A DNA stretch of 55,307 bases from Candidatus Cloacimonas sp. (GTDB lineage: Bacteria; Cloacimonadota; Cloacimonadia; Cloacimonadales; Cloacimonadaceae): positions 1-55,307 of the forward strand of contig JALOCJ010000012.1 of assembly GCA_023227825.1 (NCBI GenBank). Direction: 5' to 3'. Every line of letters starts with the position of its first letter. Position 1 is the stretch's first letter. Positions 37,331 to 44,997 of the stretch are shown piece by piece. Position numbers and translations under genes: made by a program. The notes under the pieces were generated by a model that ran no database searches, was not told the origin of the DNA, and saw nothing but the letters and a program-made list of their open reading frames with translations.

Positions 37331-38437
37331 TTAAATAGGGTAGAATGGGTAGGCAGTAACTACTATATCATTTTCCATTTTCCGGCAGCTGGTTTTCCAC
37401 ATATATAATGCTTTATAGATACTTTCAATACCCAAGGCAGGCAACGGACTTTTAGTTCCTCCTAAAATTTTGGCTCCGTAGAGAAAGATAATTTTATCTA
37501 TCAATTCCTCTTTGAGAAAAGCTTCTGCTATTCCACTACCTGTTTCCAGCAGAACACTGTAATAATTCATATTGTATAATAAGTTCAAGACCTCGTGTAA
37601 GTTAAAGTGTCCGTCTTGGGTTTTTAGGGTTTCAATTTTTACCCCTTTTTGTTTTAATAAATTGACTTTATCTGTTTGCAGATTAGCAGTAGAGGTAATA
37701 ACCATTCCGGGAAATTTAGCAGCGATACTTACAAAACTGGAAAGCACAGGTATTTTCAGAAAAGGGTCTAAAACAACTCTCAAGGGCTGTTTGTAATTAC
37801 CTGGAAGCCGAACATTCAATGCAGGATCATCAATAAGTATGGTCTTTATTCCGGTTAAAACTACATCGTTTTCGCTGCGCAATTTATGAGCATATTCTCT
37901 TGCTTTTTTTCCTGTTATCCAGCGTGCTGTTCCATCTTCAGCAGCGTATTTTCCATCCAGAGTAAGGGCTGTTTTCCAAGTAACGAAGGGTCTTTCCTTC
38001 TGTATAAAACAAAGGTAATATTCCAGTTGTGTTCTAATTTTATCTTCCCAAAAGCCATAATGAACATCAATTCCCGCCTCTTTCAACATCGCAATTCCTT
38101 TGCCTTTAACCAAAGGATTGGGATCATAAATTCCAATATAGACCTCTTTAATTCCAGCTGCAATTATAGCTTTTGTGCAAGGTGGAGTTTTTCCGTAATG
38201 GGAACAGGGTTCCAAAGTTACAAATAAAGTGGCTCCTTTAGCTCTTTTTCCCGCTTTTTTAAGTGCTTGAATTTCCGAATGATCGCTTCCATATTCTAAG
38301 GTCCAACCCTCACTTATCACCTGATTATTTTTCACGATAACAGAACCCACAAAAGGATTGGGAGAGCATTTTCCTCTGCCTTTTTCTGCAACTTTAATTG
38401 CCAGTTGCATATAGTGTTTGATTTGGGCATCGGTCAT
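37331..38437 (-). CDS. ribD: Bifunctional riboflavin biosynthesis deaminase/reductase RibD
   Basis: A 368-aa two-domain enzyme of riboflavin synthesis. The N-terminal deaminase has the zinc motif with His53-x-Glu55 and Cys78 and Cys87 (LEPCSHYGKTPPC). The C-terminal reductase domain starts at about residue 150 (TWKTALTLDGKYA) and uses NADPH. It overlaps the TPR gene by 4 bp. No other rib gene is in the window. Confidence 0.96.
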   Translation of the reverse strand: MTDAQIKHYMQLAIKVAEKGRGKCSPNPFVGSVIVKNNQVISEGWTLEYGSDHSEIQALKKAGKRAKGATLFVTLEPCSHYGKTPPCTKAIIAAGIKEVYIGIYDPNPLVKGKGIAMLKEAGIDVHYGFWEDKIRTQLEYYLCFIQKERPFVTWKTALTLDGKYAAEDGTARWITGKKAREYAHKLRSENDVVLTGIKTILIDDPALNVRLPGNYKQPLRVVLDPFLKIPVLSSFVSIAAKFPGMVITSTANLQTDKVNLLKQKGVKIETLKTQDGHFNLHEVLNLLYNMNYYSVLLETGSGIAEAFLKEELIDKIIFLYGAKILGGTKSPLPALGIESIYKALYMWKTSCRKMENDIVVTAYPFYPI

Positions 38438-39609
38438 TGCAATTTCTCCAAATTTTTCCTGGCATATTCAAAAGCAGGATATTTTTTTTCAATTTCCTGC
38501 CAAAGTTCTTTTGCTTTTTCCGTTTCTCCGTTTCCAGCATAAGCGGCGGCAAGGTTATTCAGCACCTTAGGGTCATCCGGTTGTAAAACCTTCAGTTCTT
38601 CCAGCCAGATTTTTGCTTGTTCATAATCCTCTTTCACAAAATAATAGGCATTTAAATGTAAATAGGGTTCGGTCCAGTTATTATCCAGGGCTATAGCATT
38701 AAAGAAATCCACTGCCGATTGTTCCCTTTGTTTCACCAACTGCCAGTATAAAGCGCGATAATAAAAGAGATCGGGACTATCGGGATAAATTTTTAATCCG
38801 TTGTTTATCAGTTCCCATACTTTGGTGTCATCCGCTTTGCCAAGTGCTTCTGCTATAGCTGTATATATTTTATTTTGTTGAAAATATGCCTGGGGACTGC
38901 CGGCAATATTTTGTCTGATTTTCCAGCTGCCGGATATATTACTCAACACCAAAGTCCATTCAATTTTATGATTTAATTCAATATAAACAAGAGCACTTAT
39001 TCCATCTTCACCCAATCCGCTGTATAACATACTGTAAGTAGAGACCTTATCCAACCGGGGAATAGCTTGAATCAGTTCCTTATAGCGTTCTGCCAAATCC
39101 TTCCTAGAGCTCTGATTGATACTATATTGTCGCAATTCATCCCATTTCAGTTGAATAAGGGTTTTCATCCATTTTTCTACACAGTCCTCAGGATCCTCTT
39201 TTTTTTCCGCAGGAGCGAAAGGCAAATTTAACTTATGCAGCAGATAATCCATTGGAAAATATACTGGATACTGATATCCACTCAACCAGGCAAGCATTTC
39301 CTGCGGGTTTTCAGCAGCTGCTTTTTCGGGAGTTTTATTTTGCAGGAAAGGATTTTCTTTACCTATCCAAAGGTCTATATGATGTTTAATAGCGTTTTCA
39401 GCTTCGGCGCGAGAATCAGCTTTAAATGCAGGAAACGGGTTTGTTTCATCTTTTTGGGGTGCGTAAACACAATTTTCCGGACAGTGTGTATCACAGCGTA
39501 TTTCATTACAGCAATGCCAGCAGATATTTTTTCTTTTGCGGGGACAAATCCGTATGGCGCGTTCTGTATAACAGGACTGACAACGCGAGCTTTGGAATAA
39601 TTTCAGCAT
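38434..39609 (-). CDS. Cys-rich N-terminus plus TPR protein, function unknown
   Basis: A 391-aa cytosolic protein. The first 50 residues contain nine Cys and one or more His in CxxC-like spacing (CQSC, CWHCCNEIRC, CPENC), suggesting bound zinc. The middle (about 130-240) has no recognised family. The C-terminal third is tetratricopeptide repeats ending AWLEE-like and NLAAAYAGNGETEKA. It lies directly between nadE (no gap) and ribD (4-bp overlap), so it is co-transcribed with cofactor genes. I do not infer a function. Confidence 0.85.
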   Translation of the reverse strand: MLKLFQSSRCQSCYTERAIRICPRKRKNICWHCCNEIRCDTHCPENCVYAPQKDETNPFPAFKADSRAEAENAIKHHIDLWIGKENPFLQNKTPEKAAAENPQEMLAWLSGYQYPVYFPMDYLLHKLNLPFAPAEKKEDPEDCVEKWMKTLIQLKWDELRQYSINQSSRKDLAERYKELIQAIPRLDKVSTYSMLYSGLGEDGISALVYIELNHKIEWTLVLSNISGSWKIRQNIAGSPQAYFQQNKIYTAIAEALGKADDTKVWELINNGLKIYPDSPDLFYYRALYWQLVKQREQSAVDFFNAIALDNNWTEPYLHLNAYYFVKEDYEQAKIWLEELKVLQPDDPKVLNNLAAAYAGNGETEKAKELWQEIEKKYPAFEYARKNLEKLQ

Positions 39610-40353
39610 TTACTGCCTCTCTAAAAAGGGAGGCATTTTACGCTTGAAACTGGAATTTTCCATCATTTTCTGCACTTTAACGATTACTTCTTCTGCCACT
39701 TCCGGTTTTTTTTCTCCTTCCGTTAAATATTTCAATACTCTGTCTAAAACAGGATAACTGATTCCCATCTCCAATTCGTCGCTTTGACCTGACCATAAAT
39801 CAGCTGAAGGGGTTTTAATAATCACCTTTTCCGGTAGACCTAATTCTCTTGCTAGTTCCCAAACTTCAGTTTTGTAGAGATGAACTATTGGCTCAAAAGC
39901 ACAGGCAGAATCCCCGAATTGAGTAAAATAACCGACTAAAAACTCACTTCTATTACTTGTTCCAATTACTAAGGCATTGTGTTTTGCTGCCTGGTCATAA
40001 AGTATATTCATTCTGATTCGCGCCATCCAATTCCCTTTTCGTAAAGGATTTGCCTCTGGAGTATAGGTTTCAAAATAACTGTCCGTAAGTTCATCTATCG
40101 TTATGGTCTGCATAGATATACTTAGGCATTCTGCCACTAAAAAAGCATCTTTAACGCTTTCCGGATTGCTTTCCCGAGAAGGTAAACAATAGGCAAATAA
40201 ATGCTCTTTGCCTATTGCTTGAACAGCTAAAGCAGATACCAGAGCAGAATCAACCCCACCGGAAAGACCTATCACGAGTTTTTCAAATTTGCTTTGCCGG
40301 CAGTAATCCCGAATGAAATTGATTATCCTCTCTCTTTCTTTTTTATAATTCAT
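39610..40353 (-). CDS. nadE: NAD+ synthetase (NadE)
   Basis: A 247-aa NAD synthetase that converts deamido-NAD to NAD+ with ATP and, for this short form lacking a glutaminase domain, ammonia. The PP-loop SGGVDS is at 31-36. GTSNRSE, FTQFGD and TPSADLW are family motifs. The start is set at MNYKKERE; 25 Lys/Glu-rich residues upstream are not family-like, although the nearest AAGGA is about 13 bp away, so the start is moderately certain. It is the first gene of the nadE-TPR-ribD transcript. Confidence 0.94.
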   Translation of the reverse strand: MNYKKERERIINFIRDYCRQSKFEKLVIGLSGGVDSALVSALAVQAIGKEHLFAYCLPSRESNPESVKDAFLVAECLSISMQTITIDELTDSYFETYTPEANPLRKGNWMARIRMNILYDQAAKHNALVIGTSNRSEFLVGYFTQFGDSACAFEPIVHLYKTEVWELARELGLPEKVIIKTPSADLWSGQSDELEMGISYPVLDRVLKYLTEGEKKPEVAEEVIVKVQKMMENSSFKRKMPPFLERQ

Positions 40354-40653
40354 TATTGTTTCTGTTTCCTTCCATCTCTTTATTTTCTTTTTTTCAGTTT
40401 CTTTTTTCTCCTTGTTTCCGTCAAGCAAATTCTCTTTCAGGGCTCTATCGCTAACTTAACAAAAATATGGGTTTTACTAAAATTTGTTTCTTCGTCCCTA
40501 GTTGCATTGCCTACCCATTGCTTACCCATTACGGATGGCATCCGTAATGAGTCCGTATTGATAAGGCAATGCTATTAGGCCTTTTCTTTTGGGCTAGCAA
40601 ATTCCTCTTTACCAACTGATACAATATCCTGATTGATATTTCCATTTCTGGAA

Positions 40654-40794
40654 AAACGATATCCCCGTCGTTTAACTGAACCGGAAAAACGACATCCCCG
40701 TCGTTTAACTGAACCGGAAAAACGATATCCCCGTCGTTTTCTTGAATCGGAAAAACGACATCCCCGTCGTTTATGGTTGACGGGGAAGTCAACC
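40654..40794 (-). repeat. 33-bp-period hairpin array with covarying last hairpin
   Basis: Four hairpins of the AAACGAC...GTCGTTT form lie at 40654-40673, 40687-40706, 40720-40739 and 40753-40772, exactly 33 bp apart. They are followed at 40775-40794 by GGTTGACG-GGGA-AGTCAACC, where the stem has been replaced. The loop is GGGA (TCCC on this strand). CCGGAAA runs precede the hairpins. The 33-bp period is 11 codons, which explains open frames here; I do not regard them as genes. Confidence 0.85.
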
Positions 40795-40803
40795 TTCCGG
40801 AAA

Positions 40804-41102
40804 AGTCAGGAGTCGTCACTGCCGAAATAATCTTTACGCTATGAACTAATTTGTTTTGCAGTGAGGACTCATGACGACTATCTCTCACAGATTACACAGA
40901 TATGATTTTTAATTACCAGTACATTTTTTTACACAGATTACACAGATTTGATTTTTGATTGGTCTACAGTGCCGTCATGAGTCATATGCGCCACAAAAGT
41001 TATCTCTCAGGGGAAAGTTATCAAGGCGCAAATGACTCCTGACTTTGATGGTTGACCAGGAGGTCAACAATCCGGGAAAAGTGGTTGACGGGGACGTCAA
41101 CC
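40804..41102 (+). repeat. Composite repeat: GTCACTG inverted repeat, CACAGATT runs and two hairpins
   Basis: From about 40804 an imperfect inverted repeat (GTCAGGAGTCGTCACTG to CAGTGAGGACTCATGACGAC) is followed by CACAGATTACACAGAT motifs and a second GTCATGAGTC segment at about 40974. Hairpins lie at 41050-41069 (GGTTGACC-AGGA-GGTCAACA) and 41083-41102 (GGTTGACG-GGGA-CGTCAACC). The order matches 48643-48900 closely, so these are two copies of one composite island in the same orientation. The rest of 40354-41281 shows no gene. Confidence 0.8.
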
Positions 41103-41215
41103 ATCCTGTGGTCTAAACCTTTTTTCCCCTACCTTCCCTCCCTTATAATCCTAATCAGTGTAATCTGTAAAATCTGTGAGAGCTTATTTTTCTTCCCAGC
41201 ATCTCAATTTCTTCC

Positions 41216-41246
41216 TTGACAGCATAACCCTCTCTAAAAATATGGC
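41216..41246 (+). promoter_or_regulatory. Possible promoter for rpsU
   Basis: TTGACA at 41216-41221 lies in CCTTGACAG, matching the extended -35 seen upstream of other genes. A -10 is less clear: TATGGC at 41241-41246 is 19 bp away. The rpsU start is at 41282. Confidence 0.3.
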
Positions 41247-41281
41247 ATTATAAAAAATACATAATAAAGGTGGTGATTTAT

Positions 41282-41488
41282 TTGCCTACAGTTGTAGCAA
41301 AGGAAAATGAAAGCTTCGATCTTTTGTTAAAACGATTTAAGAAAAAATGCGAAAAAGCAGCTATTCTTTCCGAAATAAAGAAGAATCAGGCATACGAAAA
41401 ACCAAGCGTGCGTAAAAAACGCGAGGCAAATGTTGCCCGACGTAAAATGCTGAAAATGCAACGACGGATGCAACGCTATTTGAAATAG
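41282..41488 (+). CDS. rpsU: 30S ribosomal protein bS21
   Basis: A 68-aa small, highly basic ribosomal protein. The N-terminus PTVVAKENESFDLLLKRFKK and the arginine/lysine-rich C-terminus are typical of bS21. The start is a TTG at 41282, giving M-P-T-V as in the family, with AAAGGTGG 8 bp upstream; an in-frame GTG 12 bp earlier would place extra residues in front and sit on the ribosome-binding site. It is the first gene of the rpsU-cvpA-mutS2-dnaG-rpoD cluster. Confidence 0.95.
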   Translation: MPTVVAKENESFDLLLKRFKKKCEKAAILSEIKKNQAYEKPSVRKKREANVARRKMLKMQRRMQRYLK

Positions 41489-41532
41489 GACTCCTCTTAA
41501 CGAAGAGAACTCATCTAATTACAAGAACTTAA

Positions 41533-41567
41533 GCTACAGGGAAAACTATTCCCTGTATGCTTTTTTA
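41533..41567 (+). terminator. Rho-independent terminator or attenuator between rpsU and cvpA
   Basis: A stem pairs TACAGGGAA (41535-41543) with TTCCCTGTA (41549-41557) around a 5-nt loop, then TGC and six T. It lies only 14 bp before the cvpA start, so complete termination would need a separate promoter; partial read-through would lower downstream genes relative to rpsU, as the terminator between rpsU and dnaG does in E. coli. Confidence 0.75.
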
Positions 41568-41580
41568 AGCGGAGAAAAAA

Positions 41581-42120
41581 ATGGGAATTATTGACTGGAT
41601 CATCCTGGCAGTGCTGCTCTTATTCACTTTTTTTGGCTGGCGTAAAGGTTTGCTGGCAAGTATAATTCAGCTTGGAGGATATATTCTAACTTTTTTTCTG
41701 GTGGGTCATTACTATCCTCTGGTTCAACGCAGTTTAATTCTTAAGTTTCATTTTGCCAAGTGGCTGGCAACTGCTGTCTCGGTGGTTTTAATCATAGTTT
41801 TGATTGTGGTGATTGTCCGCATCGTTATTTTCCTGTTGGAAAAGTTCTTACGCGCCTTAAAACTTTCTCCGGTGAATAGAACTCTGGGAGCTGTTTTAGG
41901 AATTATCAACGGTTTGCTGGTAGTTATTATTTTAACTGTAGTGCTGGATTTTATGCCCAAACTCTCTACACCTCTGAAAGATGGAGAAAAACATCGTGTT
42001 TATGCAGGCGTAAATCTGTTGAAAGAAGAAATCTTTACAAAGCTGAAACTTACTGAGAGAATGAAACTGATTAAAATGCCTAAACTGCCTTTTACAGACA
42101 AAGTGAACGGGGAAAAGTAA
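41581..42120 (+). CDS. cvpA: CvpA family membrane protein
   Basis: A 179-aa inner-membrane protein with four predicted hydrophobic segments in the first 130 residues. The N-terminus MGIIDWIILAVLLLF and GWRKG motif match the CvpA/colicin V production family. The C-terminal tail is soluble and basic. GCGGAG lies upstream of the ATG. It precedes mutS2 by 18 bp, a common pairing. Family function is not well established. Confidence 0.88.
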   Translation: MGIIDWIILAVLLLFTFFGWRKGLLASIIQLGGYILTFFLVGHYYPLVQRSLILKFHFAKWLATAVSVVLIIVLIVVIVRIVIFLLEKFLRALKLSPVNRTLGAVLGIINGLLVVIILTVVLDFMPKLSTPLKDGEKHRVYAGVNLLKEEIFTKLKLTERMKLIKMPKLPFTDKVNGEK

Positions 42121-42138
42121 AACAAAGTAATAATTTTA

Positions 42139-44481
42139 ATGGCTTATCATAATTCCGACCTTGAATTTGAAACCCTCGTTGCTCAAATAAGCAAACGCTG
42201 TCATAGTGACTTAGGTAAGACACAAGCATCCTTTTTACAGCCACTTACTGATTTAGCAGAAATTATCAGCTCCCAGAAATTAATAGCTGAAATCCAGGAA
42301 CAGCTATTACGGGGTGTGGATTTTGATTTTAGTGGCTTAACTAATTTGCAACCCCTTTTTGAAGACAGCAGAAACACCCTTTTTGCTTATGAGGAATTTT
42401 CTGCTGTTTATGCCAATAATATCCTTGCCGGGGATATTTTGGCGCAACCGGAAATTTGGGTAGAATTTCCCGAAATTTCTGTTTACATAAAGAAATTAAC
42501 CTCCTTCACTGATCTCAATTCCAGGTTTTTGGAGATTTTTGATAATAACGGTGAAATTTTAGATACAGCTTCTCCAGAACTGGCTCTAATTCGTAAAAGA
42601 GCTAATTCTTTACGAATGCAGATTCAAAAAACAATGCAAGCATTGCTTTCTGACAGTAGTTTAGAACACTACTTGCAAGATAAATATGTAACTCAAAGAG
42701 AAGACCGTTATGTTCTGCCTGTTAAAGAAAGTGCTGTTCCTTTTGTAAATGGCATCGTTCAAAGCCATTCTGCCAGTAAGTCCACTGTTTTTATTGAACC
42801 TCTGGCTGTTGTTCCTCTCAATAATGAACTCCAGTTAATTTTTCAGCAGGAAAAACAGGAAATTTATCGGATTTTCAGTGCCTATACATCTGCTATCAAA
42901 ACTGAAAAGAAAGGACTTTTACGCAATCAGAAAATTCTGGCTTGGCTGGATTTTCGTTTTGCTTGTGGACGCCTCTGCAATACATTAAAGGCAAAAACTC
43001 CGATAATGCTTTCCCGTCCTTGTTTGAAACTAAAATCGGCAAGACATCCTCTCTTAATTTTACGCATCGGAAATATCAAAAAAGTAATCCCTTTTGACCT
43101 AGAACTGGACGACGAAAAAAAAATTATTATTTTAAGCGGTCCCAATACAGGTGGAAAAACAGTTCTGCTGAAAGCGGTAGGTTTGATTACTTTGATGGCT
43201 CTTTCAGGACTTCCTGTTCCTACTGATGCTGATAGTGAAATTGGCTTTTTCAGTAATGTTTTTGCCGATATTGGAGATGACCAGTCCATTGAAAGTGCGC
43301 TTTCTACTTTTTCTGCTCACCTGGAAAAAATAGGCAGAATGCTAAATAAAGCAAATCCGGATACCCTGGTTTTAGTAGATGAAATAGGTGCTGCAACGGA
43401 TCCCCAGCAAGGTTCTGCTTTGGCTCAGGCAATTTTGGAAAGGTTTTTGGCTCTTGGCTGTCCAACAATTGTTACTACTCATTACACAGCTCTGAAAATC
43501 TTTGCGGAACAGCATCCCAAGTGTCTAAATGCCTCAATGCAATTTGATACTAAAAACCTCCAGCCAACTTATAAATTTATTCCCGGTTTTCCAGGCGACA
43601 GCTTTGCTATTGAAGTTGCTGCCTCTCTGGGAATTGACTCTGCCTTAATTGAAAGAGCAAAGGAACTGGCAGGCAACCAAAATGTCCAATTTACTGAACT
43701 GCTGAAAAAAATGCAGGAAGAAAAAAAGAAATATAGCGTTTCCTGCTATCAAAATGAACTTAAAACACATCTGCTGGAAACCAAACTGCAAGAACTGGCA
43801 AAAAAAGAAGAGGACTGGGAAAAAGAAATGAAAATAAGGCGCCAAAATCACTTAAAGGAATTGCAACAGGAACTGATTTCTCAACAAAAGATATACCAGA
43901 ATGACCTGGCAGAACTGAAAGCCCTCTCCAGACAAGAACATAAAACATTTTCGGAACACAAATTGCGTAAACTTGCAATTAAAAATGCAGAGATTCAAAA
44001 AGAACTTGACAATGACATTTCCTCTAATAAATTGCCAATCAGTAATCCGCAACCCGGAATGCAGGTCTGGCTTTCCAATTTTGATACTGACGCTGTTATT
44101 TTGGCTATTGAAGGCGAACAGGCAAAAGTAGATATGAACGGAATTACATTTAAAACACCAGTGAGCACTCTTTTTGCAGCAAGAACAAAAATTGACGAAA
44201 CAAGAATTGAACCCAAAGTGAAAACTTATGTTGCTCCCCAGCCAAAATTTGAACTGAAAATAATAGGGCTTACCTTTGAAGAAGCAAAACCTCTGATAGA
44301 TGAATTTTTGGATAATGCTGTCTTGGCAGGTTTGCATTCTTTAAGAATTGTTCACGGAAAAGGAACCGGCGCCTTAAGAAATAAGGTTAGGGACTATCTG
44401 AAAAAGAGAAAAGAGGTAAAATGTCTCGGAACCCCGGGTCCCAATGAAGGTGGAACCGGAGTAACCATTGTTACTATTTAA
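42139..44481 (+). CDS. mutS2: MutS2 family ATPase/endonuclease
   Basis: A 780-aa MutS2. The core and lever helices are followed by the ATPase domain with Walker A SGPNTGGKT (about 333) and Walker B LVLVDEIG (about 409), an extended coiled coil (about 520-620), a KOW-like barrel near 640-690 and a C-terminal Smr nuclease domain (HGKGTGALR, about 737). MutS2 proteins act on branched DNA in recombination control, and some split collided ribosomes. The ribosome-binding site is weak. The gene ends 7 bp before the first hairpin of the following repeat block. Confidence 0.96.
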   Translation: MAYHNSDLEFETLVAQISKRCHSDLGKTQASFLQPLTDLAEIISSQKLIAEIQEQLLRGVDFDFSGLTNLQPLFEDSRNTLFAYEEFSAVYANNILAGDILAQPEIWVEFPEISVYIKKLTSFTDLNSRFLEIFDNNGEILDTASPELALIRKRANSLRMQIQKTMQALLSDSSLEHYLQDKYVTQREDRYVLPVKESAVPFVNGIVQSHSASKSTVFIEPLAVVPLNNELQLIFQQEKQEIYRIFSAYTSAIKTEKKGLLRNQKILAWLDFRFACGRLCNTLKAKTPIMLSRPCLKLKSARHPLLILRIGNIKKVIPFDLELDDEKKIIILSGPNTGGKTVLLKAVGLITLMALSGLPVPTDADSEIGFFSNVFADIGDDQSIESALSTFSAHLEKIGRMLNKANPDTLVLVDEIGAATDPQQGSALAQAILERFLALGCPTIVTTHYTALKIFAEQHPKCLNASMQFDTKNLQPTYKFIPGFPGDSFAIEVAASLGIDSALIERAKELAGNQNVQFTELLKKMQEEKKKYSVSCYQNELKTHLLETKLQELAKKEEDWEKEMKIRRQNHLKELQQELISQQKIYQNDLAELKALSRQEHKTFSEHKLRKLAIKNAEIQKELDNDISSNKLPISNPQPGMQVWLSNFDTDAVILAIEGEQAKVDMNGITFKTPVSTLFAARTKIDETRIEPKVKTYVAPQPKFELKIIGLTFEEAKPLIDEFLDNAVLAGLHSLRIVHGKGTGALRNKVRDYLKKRKEVKCLGTPGPNEGGTGVTIVTI

Positions 44482-44487
44482 CCGGAA

Positions 44488-44749
44488 GGTTGATATCCTC
44501 GTCAACCAGTCGGATGGTTGATTTTTATTAAACGACGGGGACGTCGTTTTTCCGGATGGTTGACGTCCTCGTCAACCAATCGGAAGGTTGATTTTTATTA
44601 AACGACGGGGACATCGTTTTTCCGGATGGTTGACGTCCTCGTCAACCCTAAAAAATACATTGAGTTGGAATAGTAAATTTAGGGATAGGTTGATTTTTAT
44701 TAAACGACGGGGACGTCGTTTTTCCGGAAGGTTGATGTCCTCGTCAACC
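44488..44749 (+). repeat. Seven covarying hairpins between mutS2 and dnaG
   Basis: GGTTGA-type stems with TCCT loops lie at 44488-44507, 44558-44577, 44628-44647 and 44730-44749. AAACGACG-GGGA stems lie at 44530-44549, 44600-44619 (one mismatch) and 44702-44721. The two types alternate, with a 70-bp period over the first copies. TTTTTCCGGA separates each AAACGACG hairpin from the next GGTTGA hairpin. No gene is credible here. Confidence 0.85.
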
Positions 44750-44751
44750 AA

Positions 44752-44984
44752 GTCAGGAGTCATCACTGTTAAAAAAAACATTAGGTTTATTACTATTTCA
44801 TTTGACAGTGAGGACTAAGGGCGACTCTGAAATATTATTGGAAAAATGTCCGTATTACATTATTATATTATTAGCTGGATTAGGTTGTTATGCGTCCTTT
44901 GCGCTTTAATAGTTATCAGAAGGAACAAAGTTATGCCAGCGCAAACGACTCCCAACTTAATTTTAAACGACAAGGATGTCGTTT
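44752..44984 (+). repeat. GTCACTG-type inverted repeat and hairpin in the dnaG leader
   Basis: From about 44752 a diverged copy of the GTCAGGAGTC...CAGTGAGGACT inverted repeat is followed by unique sequence and a GCGCAAACGACTCCCAACTT segment like that at about 41026. The last hairpin, 44965-44984, reads AAACGACA-AGGA-TGTCGTTT with eight perfect pairs. Its TTTTTCCGGAAG tail runs to 11 bp before the dnaG ATG. Confidence 0.75.
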
Positions 44985-44997
44985 TTCCGGAAGAAAA

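Noticed and set aside
40529..40888. Open frames on both strands with repeated NDGD-VFP or KRYPRRLTE peptides
   Set aside because: They arise from the 33-bp DNA repeat, whose period is 11 codons and so stays open in several frames. The same happens at 48448-48728. No start signal or family supports a protein.
44890..44997. N-terminal extension of DnaG by 36 residues
   Set aside because: The extension translates repeat sequence (including the hairpin); family members begin at MDQ-like residues, and a ribosome-binding site precedes 44998.
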